From Mucor racemosus (Eukaryota; Mucoromycota; Mucoromycetes; Mucorales; Mucoraceae), in assembly GCA_027405735.1 (NCBI GenBank), contig JAPEHQ010000008.1, positions 62,001-126,000 on the forward strand: DNA of 64,000 nt. Reading direction: 5' to 3'. Below are positions 48,947 through 61,634 of this stretch, one piece after another (within the stretch, counting starts at the first letter, position 1; each line of letters begins with the position of its first letter). The position numbers were made by a program, and so were the translations under genes. A model generated the notes under the pieces. The model did no database searches. It was not told the origin of the DNA and worked only from the letters and a program-made list of their open reading frames with translations.

Positions 48947-51900
48947 ATGCTCACAGAACTTGGAAAGTACGAGCCTTATGGGAAAGTGTTTTTAGAAAAC
49001 AAGCCTCATTTAGGTCAAGAATCAAGCTTGAACCCAGTAATCGACTTTTCAGTAATTGATATTTTTGATAATAAAACTATACCACCGCCAAAAACTATGC
49101 ACAAACTATTCAGTGCTAAAGACAATTTTACAATTGATATTGGTGATCGATTAGATGAACGCAATTTGTATGATACAGGCAAATTATATAATCCAGCTTT
49201 ACAATTGGAACAAGAAGTCTATGTTAGAGGATCAACAGTTGTATGGAGCCGTGCTGGATGTGTGATCAAGACATTTGATTATAGTTCAGAAATTCAACCA
49301 ATTCAGCAAGTTTTATTTGCGTGGTTTCCTGTTACATCTGCATTTTTCAAGAATGACCCCACTAATAAACCTGCGGTTGATGCTGTATTAAACGATATTG
49401 AAGGAGACAAATATTTGGTAGAAGGTTATTGGGATAAAAAAGGACCTCAATCTATCATTAATTTAAATAAAAATGCTGTATCTGCAAAAGAAGAAGAAAT
49501 GGAAGAAGAAAACGACCCAGTGAAGCAACTTAGACCATTAAATATACCCGAAATTGAAGAAAAAGACGATTCTTTACAGAGACGAACATTATGCATTGTA
49601 TTTCAAGATTGCATTAAATTACATTGTGAAGATGGTATTCATGTCACGGCCCATATACCCTTTGAAATTGGCCATGTTGTACCATTGGACATGGGCGTTC
49701 TTGTAAGCCGAAAGTATGTTCCTGATAAATTAAAAAAGTCCACGGGTCGACCTAGATCTTTCAGCATAACAAATTTAGCTAGTTTGGCAGCTGGTATAAA
49801 GAAACCAACATCATCAGAAGATACACCTTCCTTTTTTGTAACTGTTACCCACCCATTAAAAGGCGCATGTCCTGTTAAATCAAAAGATGTGAATCATATT
49901 GGTATATCAACATTGCCCGAACCACTTACAAACCCACAACGATTGTTGTTTGCGACAACCAAAGTATCAGATACAGGTCGATTACCTGTTATTGTAACAT
50001 TAAATATAAAGGAAAATAGACATTACATTTGGACATATGAAAGACGCAAAGAAAAAAACCAACAAACTATACCAGCGCCTGCTAATATGATGCCACCTGT
50101 CAAACGTAAATCCAATAATGCAGCACCAACAATTAAAAAAAAGTATAAATCTGGAGCTCCGCCAACACCAAATCGAAACAAAAAGCAAAAAATAAGTTCA
50201 CCTTCTAGATCGCATGCTCAATTTCATGAAGATTACATATCTGATGAAGAAATCTTGCATGAAAATGAAATAGAAAAAGATATTTATAATGAAATGCTAG
50301 ATCCTAGTGAGATCTCTCTTCGTTTATTATGGCGAGAACCTGCATACAAGTAAGTTTTATGATTTATTGTGAAACCAAAATTTAGCTAATCCTGTCATTT
50401 TTAGAATACCAGCTAAACTGAAAACAAGCAGAAAAGTCAATTCAGAAGCATTTTTACTTCATGATTTGAACGGTCAAGAACTAATTTGTATTGTCAACCA
50501 TTCAATGGGACATCTTCAAGTAATTAATCTCGCTAAGGCAACACATTTAGTAAGCAACTGCATTGAAATGAAGATACCTGCAAAGTCTGCAGTTCCCATT
50601 AATGCTACTAGAGATGGTTATAATGACCTTTTGTTCATAGATGCGTCGAACAATCTTCAGCTGTTTATTGATGCTTCCATGCAGCGCATTCCACTTCATA
50701 TGCCTGGTGTCACACAACTCATAGATCCGGTATATGATCGTTTTACTGCAGTTTCCGAAAAAGGTATGATGCGATGTCAAATCAATGGACGCCCTGAAAC
50801 TTCGCTTGTTCGAGATTGTTTTGCTGCAATTGACTGTGCGAATACCCTGTATTTCCCTAAAATATGGGCTCGTTTTTTATCGCTTCAAGAAACCCCTTCA
50901 GATGACGATCGAATTTGTATAAGCGAATGGGAAAACTTTTTTGTTGCTCTTCTCTCATTTTTAAGAGTTCAAAAGCAAGGATATTACTATCGTGAACCTA
51001 ATTTCAAGAATATCTCATCTCGTGAGATTCAATTGCAACAAATGCGTGCATCGAATAATGATTTCCTGACAAACGAACTTGGTTTCCCATCTGCAGCAGC
51101 AGCACATAACTTTGATTTCCTGTTAGATGAGAACTATTTTCAAGGAATTCCAACAAGATGGATTGATCGCATAGTTCATACAATGGCAGATGATGCTTTT
51201 ATGGATATTTCAGTATTTATAGAAATAGTCAATAGTCTTCATGTAATTTACGAAGACTATCGTATCAAAAAATCCATGACAGTGCACGCCAACTTACTTG
51301 GATATCTTTTAATGCAAAGCGCAATCATTTTAAAGAATAAGAACTATATTGATTACTATGCAAATTTGGGTATACAGCCCTCCTTTACTGGAAATTGTAC
51401 CGTATATCATAATAATTTGAACATTATGCATTGATTACTAACGTATTATTTTTTAGTACATCTTGTAGACAATCAAATTGTGGATGAAATCTTTACTGAA
51501 CCACCCAACATTCAAGTATGCTTACGGCAAATGACACCTTTTACAACATCCAACCCAACTTTATTGAGTTATTTTGGTGTAAATACACTTGAACCATCTC
51601 TCGGTCATTGTTTAAATACATATGCTAAAACTATCAAAGATTTATGGTCCTTATATGGTGCATTAAATCATGTTTCTGACGATAAAAGCCTTTTATTAGA
51701 ACGTATGATTCTTCATCGCATTACTCGAAAAGATATTGGGCTACTTATTGAATCTCTTGCGACGCCAATTTTAGGCGTATTGGATGATCTCAAGGCCAAT
51801 CCTTTGGTACATTGGACTAAAGAAGCTTATAACATTATTGGTAGAGATGATATATACCAACAGCTTCAGATGAAAGTAACTGTTTGCGATCCTAATACTG

Positions 51901-54107
51901 ACACTTTCAAACTTCCATTCTTAAAGGTAAATTTATATAATATGCATATTTGATATTTTCTAATTCAATTTATATCGTGGTAGGACTCTGATCATCCCCA
52001 AAACATGAATGATTTAATGAAAGATTATTCCACTGCACCTGTCACTAAATGTGTTTATGAATCAGATGTACTCAATATGGAAACAGAACGTCTTCGATTT
52101 GGTTTTGGTGGATTTATAGAAAAAGTACGAATCATGTTGGATGCAACACGTATTCCGGATCATATAGTAACTGAGCAACCTGATCTAAGCGACGAAGATT
52201 TAGCTGCTGAACATCAATCGCAAGTTTCAATGTTGATGCAACGTACATTATCTTTAGCTGTTGGTCGTGCAATTTATGCTTATGGTACACATGTGCCTGA
52301 TTTAACAAGAGTTTTGCCTCTGGAACCAATTACTTTGGCAGCAAAGATTTTACCATTGCGCACAGTAGTTACAATTGATGATTCTTCGTGGAACAAGGAG
52401 TTTTTACACTGGCCTCAATTTCATAATGGTGTTGCTGCTGGTTTAAGGATTTCGCCTAATAATCAATGCAATGATTCATGGATTGATTTTTGTGTTCCTC
52501 AAGAACTTGAACCTCAAAGTGGTGGTGTACTATTAGCTTTAGGTTTAAACGGCATTCTCAAAAAGCTCCCATTAGTACATTGGTATCGTTTTGTAACACA
52601 ACAAAATGATCTCGTCAATGTTGGTTTTATTTTAGGAGCTGCTGTTGCATACAGAGGTACAAAAGACATCAAAGTAACAAAAGTATTGAGTGTTTATATT
52701 CCAGCATTATTACCACCTGAATCTGCTTCATTTAATCACTCAAATTCGATTCAAGCAACAGGTTTACTTAGCATGGGATTAGTTTATATGAATTCTTGTG
52801 ATAGATTAATGTCATCTATCATGTTGCGTGAAATCAGTAAACATGCCTATAGTGATCCTTCTACATTAGATACAGATTATGAAGGTCGTGCTTTAGCTGC
52901 TGGCTTCTCTTTGGGTTTCATGACACTAGGTCTTGGAGAAAACGCAACACCAGTTGTTGATCCACAGTTACGAAACAAGCTTCACACTTTAATGACAGGA
53001 AGAACATCAGAAGACACATCTAATTTGATAAATTTAGATGTAACTTCGCCTGGTGCTACAGTTGCATTAGCTTTAATGTATCTTAAAACTGAAAACAGTC
53101 GTGTTGCAGAAAGTATTGAGCTTTTAGAGACAAGACCCTACTTGAATTATGTACGCCCTGACTTTTTATTGATGCGTGTAGTAGCAAAAAACTTGATTAT
53201 GTGGAGCACAATTCAACCGACTGTAGCTTGGATCGATGGGCAAATACCTGACTTTTTTGACGAGTTGTGTGATAAGGATTCTACTCTAGATGAACATGTT
53301 TGCAAACAAGCAATGTATAATATTATTTCTGGTGCTTGTTTATGTATTGGTTTGCGTTTTGCAGGGTCGAAAAATTTGACAGCATTTAGATGTTTATTGC
53401 ATTACTTGGATCGTCTCATCAAAGATTTAAACATATCAGCGTCAACTCCACAGCAACGAGTTACAAAATGTGTAGTACGTACTGCTGTAGATGTCGTATG
53501 TACAGCAGCAGCAATGGTGATGGCTGGTACAGGTAATCGTGATCTTTTACAACGATTAGAGCAAATGCATCAACGGGTTACAAATGATATGAATTATGGT
53601 AATCATATGGCTGTTTCAATGTCTTTGGGACTATTATTCATGGGATTAGGTGGTTATACGCTTACGACAAGTAATGAAGCCATTGCAGGTTTATTATGCG
53701 CTTTTTATCCATTTTATCCAATGACTACTGGTGATAATAGATATCATTTGCAGGCATTTCGACATTTATGGGTATTGGCTGTAGACTCACGTTGGCTTAT
53801 GCCATTTGATGTGGGCAATAAAAAGCCATGTCGAGTGCCAATCAAGTTGGAAATATACAATGATGATGGAGAAGGCAAAGTTAAACAAGTCCGCATTGAA
53901 GCACCTTCAGTTGTACCTGATTATAAACTTATCAAATCAATCAAATTAGATGGAGATAGATACTGGCCATTATCAGTTAATATGTTACATGATGGTAAAT
54001 ATCAAAATTCCATTATCAAATCAGGAGTTATTTATGTCAAAAGAAAAGACAAAAAGAAGAGTTACGAAGATGATCCTTATGGAAAACGAAATCTTACTTG
54101 GAAATAG
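48947..54107 (+). CDS. Anaphase-promoting complex subunit 1 (APC1/Cut4 family)
   Basis: Four exons, 48947-50349, 50405-51396, 51457-51926 and 51984-54107, all in phase, give 1662 residues. APC1 is the largest scaffold of the APC/C E3 ubiquitin ligase that triggers anaphase and mitotic exit. The N-terminal propeller part contains EVYVRGSTVVWSRAGCVIKTF. A basic, low-complexity insert (about 375-430) has KRKSNN and KKYKSG. The C-terminal half holds the Rpn1/Rpn2-type PC repeats, seen as GGVLLALGLNGIL, VGFILGAAVAYRGT, ATGLLSMGLVYM, GRALAAGFSLGFMTLGL, ISGACLCIGLRFAGS and AVSMSLGLLFMGLGGYTL. The protein ends at RKDKKKSYEDDPYGKRNL, where metazoan APC1 continues for about 120 more residues. No downstream splice site rescues an extension, so this tail seems absent. 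Confidence 0.95.
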
Positions 54108-54440
54108 CTTATTTAAGTGAAATCTAAACATTTGGGGTTTATTTTTTTATAATAAAAAGAGATTATCCTTTTTTTTTTCTCTTGTCATTTTCATTTAAAT
54201 AAAAGCAATTAGTTGTTATCAAAAAATCCTCTTTTTCCTATATAATAAATAAAGGTAAGAGGAAAATAGAAGCGAGAGTATACAAAATAATATATGAAAA
54301 ATAATAAGCAAAAAAATTGAGTTCGTGGCGGAAGGAAAATCGAAGAGAAATCATGATAAAATTAATGGCATTTCAAAGAAAAAGAAGAGAGAGAGAAAAG
54401 AAAAAAAAATAGGAAAGGGGAGATACATCAATAATTTAAT
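54108..54440. other. Convergent intergenic region
   Basis: 3' ends of APC1 and cytochrome c1. Contains AATAAA at 54197-54202 and 54246-54251; no gene is seen. Confidence 0.5.
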
Positions 54441-55753
54441 TTATTTAGGGGGACTAAAGAAAAGTTGATTAGTAAAATTAGCTATAGAAATTCTTTAAAA
54501 ACTTACTTGTAAACAATCTTTCTAGTCTTGAGAGGAGCCCACTTGAACTTCTTGAGGTAGACAGACATGATAGTTAAACCAACAGTAATAACAGTGGCCT
54601 TCATACCCATCTTCTTACGATCATCATGCTCGGGTTCAGCAGCCCATGCAAGGAAAGTACAAACATCCTTTGCCATTTGAGAGGCAGTAGCAGGAGTACC
54701 ATCTTCATACTCAACAACACCATCAAAGAGGGTTTGAGCCATAGCAATAGCACCACCAGGGAAATAAGGATTATAATTCAAACCTTCACGAACTTCAACA
54801 CCTCCAGGGGCATCAACGTAACCTGTAAGAAGAGCGAAAACATAATCCTACAATTAAAGAATTAACATTTGATATCAAATCTAAAAATTTTATCGAAAAA
54901 ACTTACTTCACCACCATGACGAGCCTTGGTAATCAAAGAGAGATCTGGGGGACAAGCACCAGCATTAGCAGCACGAGCAGCTTCATCATTAGGATAAGCT
55001 TTGGGCATATAATCAGCAGGCTATTATTATAATAAATGTCGATATAATTAGAACCCTGTAAAATTACACAATTGTGTTTTTCTATTTTTTTTTTTTTTTT
55101 TTATTTTTTACCTTGCCAGGTCTCATAAACATCTCACCGTTGTCATCAGGTCCATCTTGATATTCGAATTCTTCAGCCATAGCCTTGACTTCATCCTCGG
55201 TGTGAGAAACATCGATCAAATTTCTCCATGCGATACGATCAAGAGAATGACAAGCGGAACAAACTTCTCTATAAACTTGATAACCACGACGAATACTATT
55301 AAAAATCATCAATTAATTGTCGATTCGAATATTTTAAATAACAAAAAACATACGAAGCATGATCAAAAGTATCTAAAGGACCACTATGGGGCCAAGGATG
55401 ACTGGGAGGATGAAGACCTTCATCAGCCATGTTGGCAGAAGCATCGACATACATGTAAGTCAAAGCGGTGGCGCCAATGATACCTGCAGTGACAGCAGTG
55501 GCTTGCTTGTTAGAATGCTAATAGGAAAAAATATGAGTAATGTTGTCGTGATATATATATAAAAAAAAAAAGAAAATCAACTTACAGCAGCCAAAGTAGA
55601 CTTGGTTGAAGCAAAACGAGTCTAATAAAACAAAATTGTGGGGGGTAAATCTCCAATGTTGTAATGATTCTTTCTTCAAATTTCTTGATTTACCTGTTGA
55701 GACAATTGCTTTACAGAACGTCTAGCAGTTTGAGAAGCAATTCTAGAGAACAT
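54441..55753 (-). CDS. CYT1: Cytochrome c1, haem subunit of respiratory complex III
   Basis: Seven exons: 55694-55753, 55586-55621, 55354-55517, 55112-55295, 54907-55020, 54507-54847 and 54441-54453, giving 303 residues. It passes electrons from the Rieske protein to cytochrome c in the inner mitochondrial membrane. The N-terminus [16 protein letters not shown] is an arginine-rich matrix presequence, followed by a hydrophobic sorting segment ([15 protein letters not shown]). Haem is bound at CSACH (C99, C102, H103), the axial methionine is probably M222 in GGAIAMAQ, and the [11 protein letters not shown] and DDRKKMGMK segments are family hallmarks. A single C-terminal membrane helix (about 265-287) precedes KTRKIVYNPPK. 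The last four residues NPPK depend on a 13-nt final exon. Without it the protein would read YK and stop, losing the usual NPPK end. Confidence 0.96.
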
Positions 55754-56500
55754 ATTTCAAACTTAAAAACAGAGTAGGGAGAGGGGGGGTTTTATTAAAA
55801 AAAAAAGAAAAGGGTTAGAGTAAGAAAAAGGATTTTTTTTACAAAAAAACAACCACCTTCGGGGTCTATAATCGAATAAAAAAACAATAGGAGGGAGCTT
55901 ACAATCAGGTCAAGTTAATCCCCAGGGTTATGTTGAGACTTTTGTTTTTGTATAGGCGTCAGAGGGGCAGTGTGTAGCTTCCAATCTATCAAAGGAATTC
56001 GGAGTTTATGCCATCGTTTCCAAGTATTTGAGGATATTGATCTGTTGCCATGGTGATTTACTATTTATATTTTTTGACAGGTGGATAATTTGTTACCATA
56101 GCAACCAAATAATTTTCTGATCTGAAGGATTTCAAATTTATGTTTTCGGTCTATTTAATTATTTTTAAAACTAAAACTTGGATGAAAGACATTTTTTTCG
56201 TATCCATTGCGTACAAATCAACTCAAGAAATCAGCAATTATTCATAGATTTCACTTGTGTAATATATGCAATTTGTCAACATGTACATTTGAGGCTTTCT
56301 TTTCTGATTGTTCACCTATAATGTGCTGATAGCAATGTCCATACGAGGAACATTGCTTTAATATTCATTGAATATCCGCAGAAAGCACATTTCTACGTCA
56401 CCTTTTGGCCGTTCTTTGACTGAGCGAAAAATTTTGTATCTTCTTTAGCAGTTCTTATTAGAAAGAATCAACACGTCTTTTCCAATATACATATAACAAA
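55754..56500. other. Divergent intergenic region of CYT1 and SmD2 genes
   Basis: Holds both promoters. An A/G-rich tract and T-runs lie at 55780-55850. No gene, tRNA or repeat match is seen in it. Confidence 0.5.
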
Positions 56501-57044
56501 ATGAGGTATGTGTATCAAACAAATACTAAAGCAATTAGTCTATTTAGATACTCAAACATGGATACTAATTTCTTTTTATTAAACATAGTTCTATCGCCAA
56601 TAAGCCACGATCAGAAATGACTGAGGAAGAGCTCCGTCAACAAGAAGAACTTGAATTCAACACTGGTCCACTTTCAGTTTTGCAACAATCAGTTAAAAAT
56701 AACAACCAAATTTTGATCAGTTGTCGTAATAACCATAAATTGTTGGCTCGTGTCAAGGCTTTTGATCGCCATTGTAACATGGTGCTTGAAAATGTCAAGG
56801 AGGTATGTGGAAATTTGGGGTTTTTTGGAGTGTATATTTATTCATTCTTGCTGTAGATGTGGACAGAAACACCTCGTAGTGGAAAAGGAGCAAAGGCAAA
56901 GCCTGTCAATAAGGATCGTTTCGTCAGCAAGATGTTCCTTCGTGGCGATACCGTTGTTCTCGGTAAGCTGAATGATTTATCATAATAAATATAAAATGTT
57001 ACTTACTTTTTATTATTTTTTTAGTTCTTAGAAACACTGTATAA
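56501..57044 (+). CDS. Small nuclear ribonucleoprotein Sm D2
   Basis: Four exons: 56501-56505, 56589-56802, 56857-56962 and 57025-57044. The first exon encodes only ATGAG. The product is 114 residues (human SmD2 118). SmD2 is one of the seven Sm proteins forming the ring on U1, U2, U4 and U5 snRNAs. An N-terminal helix ([20 protein letters not shown]) precedes the Sm1 motif with [20 protein letters not shown] and HCNMVLENV, the [13 protein letters not shown] insertion loop, and the Sm2 motif [14 protein letters not shown]. The protein ends NTV. The tiny first exon is supported by the AG|GTATGT donor and the CATAG acceptor at 56588. Confidence 0.96.
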
Positions 57045-57650
57045 ACAAAATCAATCTAAACACATTCAACTCTTCTTTTTTTTTTCTTCTTTTCTTCTGC
57101 TCCTCCTTCATATACAAGAAACGCGTACATCCTTAACCATCCGAGAAAATAAAATAATAAACAAAACGATTACATTTTAAACGTTGCAAGGAAATCAATT
57201 AGTTTTTTACAACTTTATCGGTGTGGATAGTTTATTTTGTATCGCCATATTTATATTTTGGATATAGGAAATGTTTATATTTTGATGGATGATTGACATA
57301 CTAAGAAACATTTCAATTCAAAGATGAGTAACATTTATCGTATATGCGAAAGCACATTGATTGCTTGAATACGTATAATAGTAATAGCTTGAAAGAATTA
57401 TGCGTGTGTTCTTGATATTTGAATTATGAGGCAATTATCAGAATCCATCGTTTGGCTATTTCATGCTGATTCCCCAACTGGCAAGAGTTGGCTAATTGGG
57501 TCATGGTTTAGAAGGAAATTGTTTTTAATCTGAATATTTAAGAACAAATGAATTATATCAACAATGTTCTCACATGAAACTGACTTTTCAGTGTGCATGC
57601 GAAAGAGCTAGATAAATTATGTCTACGTTTTTTTTTTTTTTTTTTTTGTG
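57045..57650. other. Intergenic, no gene seen
   Basis: CT-rich 3' flank of the SmD2 gene, then unremarkable AT-rich sequence with a T-run at 57630-57647 bordering repeat R1. Confidence 0.45.
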
Positions 57651-59645
57651 AAAAAATGATATTCTATCAATTTTGTATACTGCGGCATTTGAAATACAAA
57701 ATGTTACTAACTAATACTTTCAAAAACGTTACACTCCATGAGTTGAATAGATTTTGATTTTCTTTTTGTAGTAAGTAGATGATATCTATTTGAATAAAGT
57801 TTGAATTAATCAATTTTTATAATTTTCAATCTTCAAGATCGGAGCGTGCCTTTTTTTTCTATAATTAACCTCATACTAAACACATTTTAGGATATACCTT
57901 AGACATTATTGTTAATTATGTATGAATTAATCACATTATGCTATCTGTTTCTAAATTTATCTTAAATCTCAAGACTCAAAAACATGTAAAATTCAGCGCT
58001 TTCCCCACTTGAAAACTGAGTCCAAGTTTTCATCCCTGCTCTACTTTTTTTTCACTAAATAACGCCAAGAAAAATCATATGCCAATGTACTTGAGATGTT
58101 CAGCTTTAATTGAAAAATAAGTATCCGGAAAGATCCAATTTCTTGTCATTGGTATTATTGTTTCAGTGCCAATTTTTCAGAATTTTACAAGTATGTAATG
58201 ATTCACATTACATAGTGTTTTAATAATAATTGCATGGATTAATTTCAGTTGCATATTTCATATAAATATGCAAATGTTAAATCAGATACTGAACAAGAGT
58301 GAAAGTATCTGTTCTCTTCCTTTATTAATAATTTTAATCAAACAAACTTATTAAACACAACCATAACTAAGTATAAAACACGAGCCGAGCCTTGGACGAG
58401 CTTGACCAAAGTAATAGTCAACTACAATTAGTAACACCAACAACGTCCATCTCTTAGCACTTCTTTCTTAAGAGGATCAATCTATTACAGGATGGTTCAC
58501 TGCTAAAATTAAAAACTTTGAGGCTTCATATCTCTAGAAATAAGTAAGCTATACTAACACTTTTTAATAATAAAACTTACTTGTTTTAAAGCGTTCTATA
58601 ATATATTTCAGTATAAAAAAATTCTGAGCACGTTTATTTTTTTTTCATTTTTTTGATGTTATTATAGTGGATTACAAAATATTAATTAAATTGAGCATCA
58701 GTTTTTTTACATTCATGTCATCAATCTCGTTGTGCTCTACCGGATCCAATTTAGTTTTTTTAAAAATATCGAGTTTTCGTGGAAATATCCTCAAAAATGT
58801 GTATAAATGGATACCTTTGCTTCTAGCTTCAATTTTCCCCTTGTATACCCTCATCCAAAGTTCTGAATTTGAAAAAAAATGACAAAATTTTTGTTTTCTC
58901 TACAAAAAATTTAGCGAGAAGGTTCAGCAATGGCTTAATCGATAGATAATTTTTTTGCTCATTATCTCCATTACTTATATTTAAAATATGCTAATAAAAA
59001 GTGATGTGTATCTTCAAAAAACCATCAAATTTTCAATTGCATTTTACGCAAAATTTAATGTGAAACATTTGTCTGAATTTTGTTTAGATGAATGCAGAAT
59101 CCAAAACTGTACAAAACTCGTTTAAAACGCTAGGTATACTTACTTTGCAGTTCATGAGCAATGAAAGGATTTTATTTTTTAATCATTTTCTGGTCGATTT
59201 GTCAAATAAATTTTTGGACCCCGTTATGATAGGTTTTAAGCTGTGATATGAACTATTATTTTGACTATCTCGACAAAAAATCAATATTTTTTGCTGAAAC
59301 AAAATGTGCAGGGTTGCTTAGAGTTGGATCTATCTTGTGAATACAAAAAATTAATACCTCAGTTTAGGTGCTCAATTTTTTATAATAAATTTTGGTTAAT
59401 TTTAGTTAATCTTCTTGGTCAATATTTGGCCAGTGCACTTAAATTCTGGTTTGAATATTTCTATTTTCCGAGAAATACCAAGGGCCTATAGAGTAAAGGT
59501 GCATCATTGATGATTTTACGTAATTCGACTCAGTATTGGGTGAAAACATTCGAAACCCATTTAAAAACCATCTGAAACCTACATTTTACAACCGTAAAAA
59601 ATGGACAACAAAAACCCTCCTGTCTCAACAAATTTTGATCATAAT
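57650..59645 (-). repeat. Repeat block R1, copy D
   Basis: The most diverged R1 copy, in reverse orientation. It is interrupted at about 58195-58500 by sequence absent from the others, between the ATTTTACAAGTATGTAATG area and the resumed CACTGCTAAAATTAAAAACT. Sense frame remnants are at 58672-58854; an opposite-strand frame at 59261-59491 (LDLSCEYKKLIPQ) matches one at 3740-3985 in copy A. Confidence 0.65.
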
Positions 59646-59647
59646 TA

Positions 59648-59915
59648 GCGTTCGCAAAATAACCGAGCCCAAGCGAACGCAAGCAGTTTCAGCAAGCATT
59701 TGCCAAATCTAAAACACTTGAAAGTTATTCATCAAGCAAGCTCGAGCATAAGCAACGGCTCGTCGAGCAGTGTTGTATATCGAGGAGCATTTTCAGTTTT
59801 GAAAACAAGCAACCAAGCATAAAGCTAACATTATCTAATTTTCAAAAAGTCAAACAAGTCGAGCACGAGCATATAAGCAAGCGAGCAAATACGAATGCAA
59901 GCGCAAGTATTGTAC
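59648..59915. repeat. AAGC/GAGC-rich low-complexity stretch
   Basis: About 270 nt saturated with CAAGC, AAGCA, GAGCA and GCAAGC words, for example GCAAGCGAGCAAATACG. No equivalent is found in the other mosaic copies. It is not in a long open frame. Confidence 0.6.
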
Positions 59916-59929
59916 ACTATGGCGACCGA

Positions 59930-60475
59930 ACTATGCTTCCCATGGGTTTAATGATATGCACAGATGGGCAGAATAAAAAACTTTGTGCAGATCAGGCAGC
60001 CCAGATGAGCAGAGCAATGAGATCAAGATTTTTTAGTCAATTTACTAAAGTATATCAATCATAATATAATTAATAACGAAGCTAATTTGAATGATTTAAA
60101 GCAGACGTGAGTTACTCTGATTCAACAGAATTGCCTTATTATTGAGATATATCAATTTGAAATTTGGGGTTTGAAAGAGTTCTGCCCATGTTCTTCTTTC
60201 GGGGACCAAATGGGAACAACGACAACAACCTGTTTGGTAGCACTAAAAGTATTTATGCCTTTGTAAATTCCTGTTTATAATACACAAAATCGGCTGATTT
60301 AGAGCTATTTCTCTTTTTTCTTCCCGACTCTTTCCTCGGATCTTTTATTTATGTCTGGAACTACTACCAATATTTTCATAAACTAAAATCAAGTAACAGA
60401 AAGCAGGTACAAGTACATGTTTTTCCTATTGTTTATTTGGAAATAAATTGTTAACTATTAATGTTAGGGCACATT
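59930..60475 (-). repeat. Dispersed repeat, inverted relative to 2330-3130
   Basis: Reverse complement of the early repeat, without the solo LTR, so it shows the pre-insertion site near 60250. Confidence 0.6.
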
Positions 60476-60489
60476 ATCATAATATTTAC

Positions 60490-60830
60490 ACTACGGCCGA
60501 CCTGTGCTTCACACTATAGCCTGAGCTGTTGTGCCCACTGAATATGGCTAAAACAATAACAAGATGATATACATGGACACAACAAAAGAAACTAAACAAT
60601 ACGACGAGCACAACGTTAAGACTGTATGTGCAGAATCCAGAATTACAGAACCTGTCCATGTGCATGATATTAATCCCATATGTGCATAATACGGTAGTAG
60701 AATTGGTGAATTGCCCATAAGCATATCATTATCCTTATTTGTGCATAATAATAAAGTCTGACCATGAGCATAATGAGCTGGTTGTATGGGCACAAATTGG
60801 TTTGTACATGAGGATTGTGCCGTTTTTAAA
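60490..60830 (+). repeat. GTGC/GAGC-word repeat block (copy D)
   Basis: Begins ACGGCCGACCTGTGCTTCAC and lacks about 40 nt of the inner part seen in the other copies. Confidence 0.6.
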
Positions 60831-61399
60831 ATTTTATTGAACTTTTACTGCAATGGGTTCTAAATTACATTTGCTTTGATTAATATAGATTATAGGCAAT
60901 ACAATTCAATGCGTTGCTGATGTAAAGCAATACATGCAAGAGCCAATATATTTACGATTCTCGTCATTTGTAAGTATGTTTATAGCTATAATAATGTTTA
61001 CAGCAACAATGGTTTTTGCTCGAGCATAATAAACTTAAACAACACTTACTGCTTAAATTTATTTGCAAGCCAAATCTAAGGTTATTTATGTTACTTTATC
61101 ACACATAAAATTTAAACAAATTAACCTTCTTTAAACCTATTATTTTAGTTTACGATTGTCTGCTGTAAAAAGATTTGTTTTCAAGTATGCAGTAGCTGCG
61201 ATCAAAACTATGGTTATTAGGCAAGACATCATCAGATTATTCTTTTTTTGTGTTTCTATAACATTTAAAATTTTATCACTTTTCTGGAACATTTCGTGGG
61301 TTTGTAACTAGTTCTACTTTTTCATTGATTAGATATAAATATTATTGCCTTCGATTTGATCTGGTAATCAAGAAATACGTCCAATAATACAGTAGTAAA

Positions 61400-61634
61400 T
61401 GAGAGTTTATGGATACATACAATCGTATTTATAGAAAGAATAATAATAAAGACTAGTAACATTTATCATGGGGAACGTAGGCTTTATTACTAGAAAAACT
61501 AATGGTAAAATAAAAAACCAAGAGCTTCTACTAGGTCTTGGTTTAAAAGACTCTTTATAAGAATTACATTTCAATATGAGTTAGAAATGAAATTAGCTTC
61601 AAAATTGGCTGTTCAATATCCTCGAAAACCGACA
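61400..61634 (+). mobile_element. Solo LTR, copy 2
   Basis: Nearly identical to 2535-2766, with a 3-nt insertion (ACT) and a few substitutions. Flanks are GTAAA (61395-61399) and GCAAA (61635-61639), a 5-bp duplication with one change. The intact target AGTAGTAAATAATGAT is present in X copies B and C. Confidence 0.8.

Noticed and set aside
60490..60830. Regularly spaced GTGC words as a CRISPR-like array
   Set aside because: Words are short, irregularly spaced, in both orientations and in a eukaryotic repeat; no array structure.
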